Source of the DNA: Pelobates cultripes
Lineage: Eukaryota > Chordata > Amphibia > Anura > Pelobatidae
Reading direction: 5' to 3'
DNA: 64,000 nucleotides
NCBI GenBank assembly: GCA_933207985.1
Contig: OW240912.1
Coordinates: 109,297,514 to 109,361,513, forward strand
Part shown: positions 12,009 to 22,179 of the stretch, piece after piece
Layout: each line of letters begins with the position of its first letter
Numbering within the stretch: the first letter of the stretch is position 1
Made by a program: the position numbers and the translations under genes
Notes under the pieces: generated by a model
What the model saw: only the letters and a program-made list of their open reading frames with translations
Database searches by the model: none
Told to the model about the DNA's origin: nothing

Positions 12009-12293
12009 ATGGAAAAGGACGTGAAGGAATCAGAAAAAGACAAGGAGAAAAAACGGTACCGGAAGATCCCTAAGATTTTCGGGAATTGGATTTGCGCGTT
12101 TGCAATCCTGGCCAGTGTAATTGGGGTAAGGGCTCCGCAGAAGTGCTCTGCAGTGTTCTGCTACCAGGATACCATTTGGAATGCTTGTCGTACCTATGGC
12201 GGTCTGGGGCTGTGGAAATATGACGAGCAGTTCCGTCAACAAAAAAATACCGTCCGATTCATCATTTATCTTACCCCCGCGGGGGTTTGGTGA
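12009..12293 (+). pseudogene. gag-like fragment of the Ngaro-like relic
   Basis: An ATG-started open stretch of 94 codons. After a lysine-rich start it reads FGNWICAFAILASVIG, then APQKCSAVFCYQDTIW, then YGGLGLWKYDEQFRQQ. The YGG...YDEQFRQ signature is the conserved core of this retrotransposon gag family as I recall it. The expected downstream cysteine knuckle is missing, because a frameshift or deletion joins it to the RT region within about 50 bp. Function is inferred from family resemblance only. Confidence 0.55.
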
Positions 12294-12339
12294 ATGACGA
12301 CATCTCTTTGGAACTCTGCCGAGTATCTTATGCATCCTT

Positions 12340-12917
12340 TGACCCTGACCATGACAACCGCCGCAGGCCCTGGGGCCTTGTTGGCCAAGGCTGATCTGGA
12401 ATCAGCCTTCCATCTACTGCCGGTGCACCTGTAATGTCACCATCTTCTGGGCTGTGTTTTCGAAGACATGTATTACATGGATATGTGCCTCCCCCTGGGT
12501 TGTTCCATATCCTGTTTTTACTTTGAATGCTTCAGCACGTTCTTGGACTGGGTGGTGAGGAAGGAGGCTGGGATAGACTCCTTGCTACACTACCTCGATG
12601 ATTTCTTTTGTGGGGGTCCTGCCGATTCACCAGCCTGTGCGCTGCTGCTACGGGTTCTGGGTGAGGTGTTCCATCAGTTTGAGGTCCCGTTGGCACATGA
12701 CAAGACGGTGGGCCCGGTCACTTGTCTCAGCTTGCTGGGCATTGAGATTGACTCTTTCGCGGGGGAATGCCGCTTGCCTTTGAATAAGATTCAAGGTTGG
12801 TGGCATGAGGGGGCCTTGGCCAAGGGGGGGCGCAAGATTCAGCTGCGCTGCCTGCAGTCGCTCCTGGGTGAGCTGAATTTTGCCTGTCGGTTCATGCCCG
12901 TGAGGCAAGGACTTTAG
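12340..12917 (+). pseudogene. Reverse transcriptase fragment of the Ngaro-like relic
   Basis: Motif A is visible as KADLESAFHLLPV near 12388-12425, followed by a stop. After a frame change, motif B reads CLPLGCSISCFYFECFSTF and motif C HYLDDFFCGG (YLDD near 12590). The thumb region reads HDKTVGPVTCLSLLGIEID and then SLLGELNFACRFMP. The order and spacing are those of DIRS/Ngaro RTs. The open part 12468-12917 is 149 codons, but the protein is broken upstream and downstream. Confidence 0.75.
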
Positions 12918-13078
12918 CCGAGGTCTGGCTGCAGCGACAGCCGGGGTCTCCAGGCCTTGCCATTTCATTTGGCTCACTCAACCGCTGCTGGAGGTTTCGG
13001 CGGTTTGGGACTCCTTCTTGGCTGCATATAATTGCCTGTCCTGCTGGCAAAGGGCGGAGATTTCTAACGCCGACCTCC

Positions 13079-13325
13079 ACCTATTTACGGATGCGGCTGG
13101 CGCGGTGGGGTGGGGCCATTCTGGGTTCTAGTTGGTGTGCTCCCGTGTGCCCGGACAGTAAGCATGTCTGTGGGCTCACAAAGAATCTGGCCTTTTTGGA
13201 GCTTTTCCCCATTTTGGTGGTAGTGGAGGTTTGGTGGTCACTTTTTCAGGATCTAAGGGTAGTTTTTCACTGCGACAATTTGTGGGTTATTCAGGCCATT
13301 CATCGTCTGGGGTGTTCGCTTGCTT
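13079..13325 (+). pseudogene. RNase H fragment of the Ngaro-like relic
   Basis: One frame begins HLFTDAAGAVGWGHSGF and then meets a stop. A second frame continues with LELFPILVVVEVWW and later VVFHCDNLWVIQAIH. These give the catalytic aspartates expected of an RNase H fold (FTDAA, CDN) and the ELFP glutamate. It follows the RT directly, as in DIRS-type elements. Dead because of the frameshift and stop. Confidence 0.6.
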
Positions 13326-13816
13326 AAGGGGCGGTCGCCCCGCAGGTGGATCTGGAGGGGACGCCTTGCCCGGCGGACATCTGGTCGATCGGTCTGGCTG
13401 AGTGATGGAATGGGTCAGTGGATCGGTTTCCAAGGCCACCTGGATGCTATGCTCCTGGGGGCCGTGCACGTTAGGGTATTGGTGATTCCTAGCAGGCCAT
13501 GCGGTGGTGGGGTATTGTTTGCCGCCATTCAGCGCCCTGCGGATTATATCACTATAAGTATTTGCCGATCCAGGTCGGGTGTTTTTTCAGGAAGGGTCTG
13601 GGGGTTCGGCTGTTGCACTTTTGCTTTGTGGAGAACTGTGAGCTGCGCCCAAGATGCATGGGCCCTCTTTTGGGTTATGTGGATAAGACCTTTTCTTTCC
13701 CATTCCCAATTCTTTGGGTCTTGTCAGCAAGGAATATTGTGGCATTCCTTTCGGTTTAACGCTGCCTTGGAGGCTTTTAGGATGGGCGTGGCGCAAAGAA
13801 CCGGGAGGGGGTATGG

Positions 13817-13935
13817 TGAGATGGCTCGGTGAAGTAATGCTGATTTCGTGGAATTTGTTCAATCCTTGGGGGGGTTGCAGGTTCAATTCTCAGCGGTGGT
13901 GGCTCATCCATTCATTCCTTTGAGGTAGATGAATG
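13817..13935 (+). mobile_element. Possible tRNA-derived SINE
   Basis: ATGGCTCGGTGAAGTAATGC (13821-13840) resembles a pol III A box and GGTTCAATTCTC near 13880 a B box, about 50 bp apart. The downstream CTCATCCATTCATTC...GAGGTAGATGAATGAG is reminiscent of a tRNA-SINE body. It separates the RNase H and hydrolase parts of the host relic. No clear poly-A tail or target duplication was established. Confidence 0.4.
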
Positions 13936-13984
13936 AGTAACAATTCCTAGGGCACTTTTTTTTCCTGGTTATACTCCCAGGTGG

Positions 13985-14215
13985 CATGCGGGTGTCCGCC
14001 CGGGAGGTGAGCTATTGGGTTGTGCGCCTTCTGAAGAGGAGGTTCGTTGGTTTTGTGCAGGCGGTATGAAATGGGTTTGGCCCCTCCTGGAGCAGGTTAA
14101 GCTGTCCCACCTCTCCCTAATGTTCGGGTTATCCACCTGGGGGGCATTGAGCTTGGGACAATACCAAGGTGGTGTTTGGCATCTGCCCCTAAGAGGGTAT
14201 TGGCGCGTGTTTTAG
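13985..14215 (+). pseudogene. SGNH hydrolase fragment of the Ngaro-like relic
   Basis: The frame reads GVRPGG, ELLGCAPSEEEVRWFCAG and GMKWVWPLLEQV. A second frame (near 14120-14160) reads VIHLGGIELGT, a decayed form of the HLGGNDLG block of SGNH/GDSL-type hydrolases. The substitution N to I in GGND, plus the frameshift, shows inactivity. Hydrolases of this type accompany Ngaro retrotransposons; their role there is not known to me. Confidence 0.5.
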
Positions 14216-14392
14216 TTGTTTCGCGATGCGTAGTGTTGGGTTCACTGTATGACCATGTGTGTTAAGTTATATATGTTAAGTTATGGTTATTTATGTTTAA
14301 CATTTTGGTTTCAGAAAAGAAGAGAGATTATTATTATAAGTTATGGATGTGATATACATTACTTGTCATATGTAATAACAAAGGAAGTTAAA

Positions 14393-14436
14393 AATAAATA
14401 AATAAATAATGAGTTTTAAATAAATAAATAAATAAA
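14393..14436. repeat. (AAAT)n microsatellite
   Basis: Two blocks of AAATAAATAAATAAAT separated by ATGAGTTT. Lies in the 3' non-coding part of the Ngaro-like relic. Confidence 0.8.
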
Positions 14437-14985
14437 ATGTACGTCTTGCCATGCAGGAAGTGGTGGAACAGGCCTGGTTAGGTTTGGTGGTGCTCCCCAC
14501 TGATTTTAGGTTTAAAACAGCGGGGTTTGTGGCGGGAAGCGTGTCCTTGCCAAGAGGCTTGGGGAGTAGATGGAATGTCAGGAGATGGACAAGGTGGGTC
14601 TCAACCTCCCCTGCTCTATAAGGTAAATGTTTAAGTTACCGAATAGGACGTGCCCACCGAGCAAAAAGCCGGCTGGTGGTAGAGCATTTAAGATGAATTT
14701 TTGGTTTGGACAAGGGGGAAGGCGAGACACCAATGGGTAAAGTTTTTGGTGCGTAGGCACCTGGTTAAGTTCATTGGCAAGGACGGTTATTTAAGTTGGA
14801 GGCTGTAGGGCAATAAGTGTAATTTATATGTTAATTATGGGATGTATATATATGTATGTGTTTATTTATATTTGAATTAAATGAAAAGAATAAAGTTCGG
14901 ATGAGTCCTACAGTTGTAAGTTTAATAAATGCTGTGGCCTGTTTCATCGAATATTTGTTGTTTGTCGTTATTGGGGGGAGAATTG

Positions 14986-15774
14986 GGGTCGTCTCCTTAC
15001 TCTTAGTCACTGCATAGTAATTCTACATTTATTTCGAGCTCATAGAAACCATCAAAGTATTGGAAAGACATTTTAACATTATCTGCTACAAAACCGGGGT
15101 GACAAAAAGCAGACTAGATATTAGAAAATGTGTAACATTTCTTACTTACAAATAAATAATTTGGGGTTGGCATCCAAAGATCACATCATAGCAGCAGAAA
15201 GGGATTAATTTCTCTAACAATAAGGTAAACTAACTTCCTATTGGAAAAGGTTTGACATACTCTAGTTTGTGTTAAAGTTATACTATTTTGATTTGTTTTT
15301 TGATATACCTCTTACATTCCTGACCACTTGACCATGTGGTCAGTTCTTTTAATTCTCTGAAAGATAGAAGATAATAATCTTGTAAACAAGCACAACCTTC
15401 ATTGTTATTTATTGATGTAATATAAACATTGATTTGTATTGCTTCATAATATTATATTAAACACAAAATTGCTGCATGAAGATTTGTTTTATTTCTTTGT
15501 GTTAGGCCTGGGGTTTATGAAATATAGAGAGGCGAAAAAAGACAAAATAGACAAAGAGAGATTGTGTAAGACATACTAAAAGAGAAAGAGACAGATACAT
15601 TTTATTTTATTATAAAATATCTCTGAATTCTTGCATTCGAGAGGTTTGCGAGAATAGACGCTTCGGAAATGGGCTTATTTGTCCTCGTCATCATGTTATG
15701 TATGTAGACTATGCTGGCTAAGCAAAGAGGTCAGGGGAAAGGAAGAGGATTGGGGAAGTGGAGGTCCCTTACTA
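14986..15774. other. Spacer with no recognisable gene
   Basis: AT-rich, no domain-bearing frame and no repeat family identified. Confidence 0.5.
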
Positions 15775-16560
15775 TTGGTATTTATATAGCGCCAACTAAA
15801 TCCGCAGTGCTTTACATTATGAAAGGGGTATATTTACAATAATTGAGAATTACACAGTGACACAGGAACAATAGGTAGATGAGGGCCCTGCTCAAACGAG
15901 CTTACAGTCTAGAGGAGGTTGGGGTACAAATACACAACAGGGCAGCAAGGGTGACAGCCACCAAACAAGGTTGAAAAGTAGCAGAGCTGGAGGTGAGAGG
16001 GGAGTATGGCTCTTTTAGGAGAGCAAGAGACAGATTTGGATAAGTATAGATAAGTTACTCTGGGAGTCCATAAGCATAGAAACATAGAATGTGACGGCAG
16101 ATAAGAACCAATCGGCCCATCTAGTCTGCCCAATTTTCTAAATACTTTCATTAGTCCCTAGCATTTCTGAACAGATGTGTTTTGAGGGACTTCTTAAACA
16201 ATTGAAGACTAGGGGAGGGTCTGATGGGGGTAGGCACGCTGTTCCAAAAGAAGGAAACCGCCCGCGAGAAGTCCTGCAAGCGCAAACTAGCAGTAAGGGT
16301 GCGAGCAGCAGACATGAAAAGGTCACCGGCAAAGCAGAGACCGAGAAGGGGCATATCTGAGAATAAGGGAAGAAATGTAAGAGGGGCTAGAGTTGGTTAG
16401 AGCTTTATAGGTAATGATTGGTATTTTGAATTGACACCTATAGGATACAGGAAGCCAGTGTAAGGATTGACAGAGGGGCGAGGTTTGGGAGGAGCAACAG
16501 GTGAGAAAGATCAGCCTGGCAGCAGCAATAATTACTGTTGTAGCGGGGCAGTTCTGTTTT
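15775..16560 (-). mobile_element. LINE 3' end (RT C-terminus plus tail), minus strand
   Basis: Minus-strand frames near 16138-16354 read SFFWNSVPTPIRPSPSLQLF, then FKKSLKTHLF. This matches the WNSLP...SFKKxLKTxLF C-terminal signature of L2/CR1/RTE-like LINE reverse transcriptases. The minus-strand 3' tail ends in the TTTACA...GCGCTATATAAAT block, inverted here as TATTTATATAGCGCCAAC at 15779. The plus-strand piece CATAGAAACATAGAATGTGA near 16073 belongs to another dispersed frog repeat interrupting it. Clade not resolved. Confidence 0.55.
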
Positions 16561-16589
16561 TGGGGAGACCAACTAGGAGAGAATTACAG

Positions 16590-17080
16590 TAGTCTATGTG
16601 AGACATTACCAGAGCATGAACATTGTTCTGCTTCCTGACCCCTTGCCTGGATTAAGCAGTACTGATCCACCTGCAGTCTTTTTCCAATTAGGGTCAGGTG
16701 CATCTAATTAGCAGGCTGTAAAAGCCAGCCTGGCCTGAAACTTAGTATCTGGTCATTTTGCCTGTTTGTTTTTTCCTGCTGGATCTTTGATACTCTGCTG
16801 ACTGATTTCCTGAACTCTGACCTCTGCCTGCTTGACCGACTACGTTACTCTGCTGCCAGCCCTGACTTCTGCTTCTCGTTTGACCCTGCCTTTGGATTTC
16901 CCCTTCATCTGTACTGTGCGTCTAGTTTTTGCCTCCTCCCTGTGCCATCTCCTGCAACTGGGCACCAACTCCTGGTAAACTGTTACAAAATTATCCTGTT
17001 GAAGTATACTTAAAACACCTGTTCTGAACAAACAGTAGTAAAGAGTACTATGCTCTATGAAAAGAAGCATTGGGTCTGAG
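16590..17080 (+). mobile_element. Possible LTR fragment
   Basis: A C/T-rich stretch with repeated CTCTGACCTCTGCCTGCTTGA-like phrasing resembles the R-U5 part of Ty3/gypsy LTRs seen in amphibians. No second LTR, primer-binding site or coding region was found, so this is a weak call. Confidence 0.3.
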
Positions 17081-17229
17081 GGCTCTCCAACTTTCCCAAT
17101 TTAGATAGCGCTACTACAACAGAGGGCTGCAAGAGTGTTGTACTAAATCCTACCTCAGATACACAAGGTTTTATGCAGACATAATTATTGTACTGTTTTC
17201 ATAGAGTTCTCTAATTTAACTATATCAAG

Positions 17230-17720
17230 GCAGCATAAACTGTGAGGCACAACCAAGTTGTACCGAAACAAATGCATTGAATATGGGCTGGACCTTTCTA
17301 TGTTCAGCTGGGACATTTCACAAAGGGTAGTTGAGAATTACAGGGCTAAGATCCTGCGGGACCTCCAGATCCAGACAGACAATAAAGTAATGGCCAACCA
17401 ACTGGATATTGTGGTGGTAGACAAGGAACTGCAGTGGTGGTGAATATGGCAATACCCAAGAAGAAAGAACATAAGAAGATGGAAATACCAAGTATTGAAA
17501 GAGGAGCTTGAAAAGATGTGGAAATTAAAGGTATTAGCCTCATTTGTAATAGGAGCACTCAGGGCTGTAACCCCCAAGTTGGGGGAGTGGATTCAGCAGA
17601 TTCATGGTGGCTCATTTGAGATTGCTGTCCAGAAGCGTGCAGTTCTAGGAACAGGTAAGATGCTGCACAGAACCATCAGACTGCCAGGCCTCTGGTAGAG
17701 ACCTGAGAATGAGGAGTACA
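17230..17720 (+). pseudogene. C-terminal relic of a LINE with restriction-like endonuclease
   Basis: Open pieces at 17258-17443 and 17495-17698 read in order. The first has NQLDIVVVDKELQ, comparable with the RPDIVVxD core of restriction-like endonucleases carried by R2/R4/NeSL-type LINEs. The second reads EELEKMWKLKVLASFVIGAL, then AVTPKLGEWIQQIHGGS and LGTGKMLHRTIRLPGLW, a terminal block that I associate with the same class. A stop and a deletion separate them, removing the expected second acidic residue. An inactive fragment. Confidence 0.45.
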
Positions 17721-18200
17721 CAAAATACCATTTGGAGGAACAAAAAAGACACACACACTGTATTCAGAACTGATTGACTTTTTTTTTCAAGTGGAAATTG
17801 AAAACAGCATTTACCTTTTATGGACCTTTAATTGAATACATATATTAATTATATCAGTTTTTGTCTTTATTTGGTGTAATGGACTACTTATCTTGCTATA
17901 GTGGGTTCTTAGACATTGAAGAATATAAAAACTAGTGTCCATTCTACTATATTAAAAGATATAAACTCATCCGAGGTGTCACATGTTGGAGGAACCGACA
18001 ATTTCAGCCCAGGGCTATCATCTGTTGAGATGTAAATCATGTCCAACAGGGATCCACAGTCTGTCCTTTTTTTGCCTTCTGCTGTGCACATTTTATTTTA
18101 TATAAATGAAGCCATTGCACAATGACCTCATCTAATTAGTTTTTTGCTTTTCCAGGGCTGCCAGTGCATTGTAAAAAAGGGTTACCGGTATATATACACG
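17721..18200. other. Spacer with no recognisable gene
   Basis: AT-rich sequence without identifiable coding or repeat structure. Confidence 0.5.
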
Positions 18201-18622
18201 TTAAAGGACCACTATAGGCACCCAGACCATTTCAGCTCAATGAAGTGGTCTGGGTGCCAGGTCCATCTAGGGTTAACCCTGCAGCTGTAAACATAGCAGT
18301 TTCAGAGAAACTGCTATGTTTACAATAGGGTTAATCCAGTCTCTAGTGGCTGTCTCATTGACAGCCGTTAGAGGCGCTTCTGCGCTTCTCACTGTGATTT
18401 TCATAGTGAGAAGATGCTTGCGTCCATAGGAAAGCATTGAGAAATGCTTTCCTATGGACTGACTGACTGCGCGCGGCTCTTGCCGCGCATGCGCATTCGG
18501 ATGATGACGTCGGAAGAGGGAGGAGATTAACCCCTTCCTCCCCCTTCAGCCCAGCGGGAGTAGGACCCTGAGAGTTGGGGGGACCCAAGGACCCTATAGA
18601 GCCAACTATAGTGGTCCTTTAA
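18201..18622 (+). mobile_element. TTAA-flanked MITE (T2/Kolobok-like), 422 bp
   Basis: Ends TTAAAGGACCACTATAGGCA and AACTATAGTGGTCCTTTAA are inverted repeats with TTAA. The subterminal hairpin CAGACCATTTCAGCT / AATGAAGTGGTCTGGGTGCC and the AAACTGCTATGTTTACA block are shared with 3455, 19630 and 27912. GC-rich centre with GCGCGGCTCTTGCCGCGCATG. Confidence 0.85.
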
Positions 18623-19629
18623 ACAAAAATATATTATAGGGATGTTTGCATGGTTAAAAGAAGAAATATATTGATATAATTTAAATTTGTTGAATAATTG
18701 CTATACATGTTATATGTATTGTCAATGCATTAATTATATAGACCTCTAAATTAATTAACATACGTGATTGGAAGCTCACCAAAGTATTTTTCACACTTTT
18801 TTTTATAATGATCAATTTATTGTGTTGCTTAATTCTGATTAAAACAAAAAACAAAAAAACACAACCACAATTTGAGAAGCCTGAAACTTAACAGGGAATG
18901 GTTATTTAAAATCTAAATAATTTGCCCAGTCACTGGCTTGATAATTGCATGTAAATGCATGTTTAATAAGGGTATCCCTGATTTAAATGCCAACGTGTAT
19001 TGCAAAGCAATAGCATAAGCCATAGTCTGATCTAATGGGTATTCTTTGTCTCTTATTTTTAAATAGAAACCTGAATTGACAGTTTTCGTCTTCTCTATCA
19101 AAAATACTGACATTGATTATCATCTCCTAGTCACGGATGAATGAAAAGCTTGGATTTATCCTCTGAATAATTAATCAGCTAGAAATAGAAGTAGATGAGG
19201 GAAAATTATTAATAGATTTTGCAAAAGGACTTTATGCCTGTTAAGAAATTTGAACACGATTGAAAGAAACATTCGAGGTGAATAATATATTCCTGTTCAG
19301 ATAACCAGTATCATATTGTTGCTACACATACCATATTTAGCCATCTTTAGCACCTTCCACTGCTATTGCACAGAATAATATATTTTATAGTATTATCTTT
19401 CCATCGGTAAATTTCTTGTAAAAGCTTTAAGACATTTAGTATCCTCATAAAAATAAAATAAAATAGTATTTAAAAATCAGTTACATGAAGTAGAAAACTA
19501 ATAGCATCATTGTATACTTTAATTAGAATATATATTTTTTTTAATCACATTTAAGAAAATGGCAGTGTAAAGGTAACTTCCTCTTGGGGACTGCACAACA
19601 TATAGTTGGTTGGTAAACTAGTGCTTTGT
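18623..19629. other. AT-rich spacer with no recognisable gene
   Basis: No supported feature seen in this kilobase. Confidence 0.5.
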
Positions 19630-20071
19630 TTAAAGGGACACTATATTCACCCAGACCACTTCAGCTCAATGAAGTGGTCTGGGTGCCAGGTCCCTCAGGT
19701 TTTAACCCTTCAGATGTAAACATAGCAGTTTCTCAGAAACTGCTATGTTTACATTTGGGGTTAAGCCAGCCTCTAGTGGCTGTCTTCCAGGCAGCAACTA
19801 GAGGCGCATCTGCGAAACTGGAGGTGAATTTCTCCTCCATCGCGCAGAGCATCCATAGGAAAGCATTGACGTTGGCAGAGGGGCTGACTTCGGCAGGGGA
19901 GGAGAGGTCACCAACGTCGAGGGAGCACGGCGCTGGAATAAGGTAAGTAGCTGAAGGGGTTTTAACCCCTTCAGCGCCACGGGAAGGGGACCCTGAGGGT
20001 GAGGGTCCCCCAAGGATTATATAGTGTCAGGAAAACCCCTTTGTTTTACCAACACTATAGTGATACTTTAA
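19630..20071 (+). mobile_element. TTAA-flanked MITE (T2/Kolobok-like), 442 bp
   Basis: Left end TTAAAGGGACACTATATTCA, right end AACACTATAGTGATACTTTAA. Hairpin CAGACCACTTCAGCT / AATGAAGTGGTCTGGGTGCC at 19652-19686. Its right TTAA is shared with the mini-MITE that follows. Confidence 0.8.
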
Positions 20072-20131
20072 CCCCTTAAGTACCAAACTTATGGAATAAA
20101 AGGGAATCGTGACATGTCACACATGGGTTAA
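20068..20131. mobile_element. Internally shortened palindromic TTAA mini-MITE
   Basis: Starts TTAACCCCTTAAGTACC and ends ATGGGTTAA. It is 64 bp against 78-80 bp in the other copies; the right arm lost GTCATGTGTCCTTAAG-type sequence. Abuts the preceding MITE with one shared TTAA. Confidence 0.7.
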
Positions 20132-20533
20132 GCATGTTGAAAATATGTAAAAGCTTCTAGCATTTTTGTTGCATAGCAACTAGTGCTTGTCTCCTTTCTG
20201 TAGCAATGCAGTAAGTCTGAACTCTAAATTATCTGCTGCAGCAATGCAGTCTTAGACCGGAACTCAAACACTGCAGGTACGCGGATCAAACAGACAAAAA
20301 GTTTGAGGTAGCCAGACACAATTTAATGAAAGTTAAGCAAGACATCTGTCTCTGCTGGAATAAAAAGGATTTTAGTGCCTTCTGGATTTCAACAACTCTG
20401 CTTGTTTGAATTTAGATATTTATCTATCAAATATTTTACCAGGAAGGATACATTGAGAGTGAGAAACTTGACCCAGGACATACTAAGAAAACTTCAAAAT
20501 AAGTAAACTTGTGCGTTATTAGTAACACTTTCA

Positions 20534-20741
20534 GGGTTATTCACTAAAGGGAGAATTCAAAGTGAATCCAAAGCAAATTCAAATTTAAGGTTAAAATGGC
20601 CAAACTGGAAAAACAAACAAACAAACAACAACAACAAAAAAAAACCTCCAGGTCAGGTTTGATTTCAGTTTGGCTCCTCTGGCCTTAAATTTTAAATTCT
20701 TTTTGCATTCACTTTGAATTCTCATTTTAGTAAATAACTCT
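20534..20741. mobile_element. Inverted-repeat MITE, about 208 bp
   Basis: Left GGGTTATTCACTAAAGGGAG then AATTCAAAGTGAAT; right ATTCACTTTGAATTCTCATT then TTAGTAAATAACTC. The arms are approximate inverted repeats over about 35 bp. The interior contains an (AAAC)n/(AAC)n tract. Superfamily not determined. Confidence 0.6.
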
Positions 20742-21804
20742 TTGTACAGCTTTCCTAGACTAGAAGTTACATCACAAGTCAAACTCGGGTCACTTCCTGT
20801 GCGTTAAAATAATGTCAAAAAGCATCTACTAAACATAATTTCAACAAAAAAAATCTTTATTTAAAAGAGCTTTCATAATACAAAGATCAAGGAACTTTGC
20901 TCCTAATGAGCTGTAGTACATGTTAACATAAGGCATCACAAATGTTTACAAGGAAAACTTTGATACAAAGCTCATAAGTTTGCCATCATATGAAACACAT
21001 TGCAGCAGAGATATGTTGATGACTAAAGGAATCAGGGCTCAAAACAGTTGGGTATAACCATAAACATAGTTCTGAATTTCAGAGCTTTCCAGTCTAAACT
21101 GGATGAAGATCGTAATATTTTGCGCTGCATTATGTTGACTCTTTATATTTGCCAGTAATAATAAACACTGTAATATGATGATCATGTTGGTATGGATTTT
21201 GAACAGCATCATGAAAGAAATTATTACACAAAGTAATGTTTATATGTACTAGAGTTATTGAATATAATGGGTACCTAAACAATGCTCTCTGTTATGTTAT
21301 GAATGATAAAAAAGTTAAAGGTATCATTTACATTTAGCAGGTGGTGTATAAGAAAGTGAGAGATTCTTGGAATGTCAGAAAAATGAGTTGGAATTTGGCA
21401 GATCAGATTGTGTAGGAGGGAACACTCGGAAACCCCACAGAAATCTGTTCTTAAAGAAACTAAGTTAATATTAAAGCTTGATGATGGACGCAGGAAGTGA
21501 ATTTAAATGAACTTGATAGGAAAGCTCTGTTTTGAGTACATTTTTGTAGTCTAAAAAAAAAAGAAAAAAAAGAAAGAAGCATTCTGAATATTAACAGATA
21601 GAACATAATTAGATACAATGCAAGTTGAACTATTTGCATTAAAGTGGTTTCTTTAGAACGTGCCTCTCCTACATCTATAACATTTTTTTTAACACATAGA
21701 TTGTTCCAAAAAAAAAATTTTTTTTTTTTTTTTTTTTATACAACTGACTTTACATTTTTCAAAAATTAAGTTAATCCACTGGTTTGTTTCACAATTTGAA
21801 AGCA
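20742..21804. other. Spacer; contains source segment of a 51-bp duplicate
   Basis: No gene. The stretch 20903-20953 is repeated exactly at 22689-22739 inside the minisatellite. A long A/T homopolymer pair lies near 21708-21737. Confidence 0.6.
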
Positions 21805-21965
21805 TTAAATGAGCACTATTGGCACCCAGACCAATTTATTTAATTGAAGTAGTCTGGGTGCAGTCTGGGTGCAATGTCCCTGTCTGCCATGGCTCTGCAA
21901 TGTAAAACATTGCAATTTGAGAAATTGCAATGTATACATTGCAGGGTTAAGACTACCATCAGAGG
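21805..21965 (+). mobile_element. One-ended TTAA MITE fragment
   Basis: Begins TTAAATGAGCACTATTGGCA, followed by a decayed CAGACCA...GTCTGGGTGC hairpin and the AATTTGAGAAATTGCAATG block. The right end is missing, apparently cut where sequence related to the minisatellite locus begins. Confidence 0.6.
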
Positions 21966-22179
21966 CGGCTCTAGACTTTATGAGGCCTTAGGTGAAACTC
22001 AAACATGAGGCCCCACTAACAAAAAAGTGCCACATATACATATTGATGCACCGTTTACCTGTGTATGTGCCTGAGAGTGTGTCTGACAGAGAGTATCCTT
22101 GTGCGTGAATGTATGTCTCTGTGAGCATGTTTGCGTTTTTGTCTGAGACCCTATGTGTATGGGGTAGCTGCTTGAAGTG

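Larger units (their letters stand above)
11150..14985 (+). mobile_element. Ngaro-like YR retrotransposon relic with SGNH hydrolase
   Basis: A single decayed element runs from a GC-rich leader through gag (12009-12293), RT (12340-12917), RNase H (13079-13325) and an SGNH-type hydrolase (13985-14215), ending near AATAAATGCTGTGGCC at about 14922. SGNH hydrolases are a known feature of Ngaro-type retrotransposons. Frames shift several times and stops interrupt every domain. I could not recognise the tyrosine recombinase, expected between RNase H and the hydrolase. A tRNA-like SINE may sit inside at 13817-13935. Boundaries are approximate. Confidence 0.65.
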
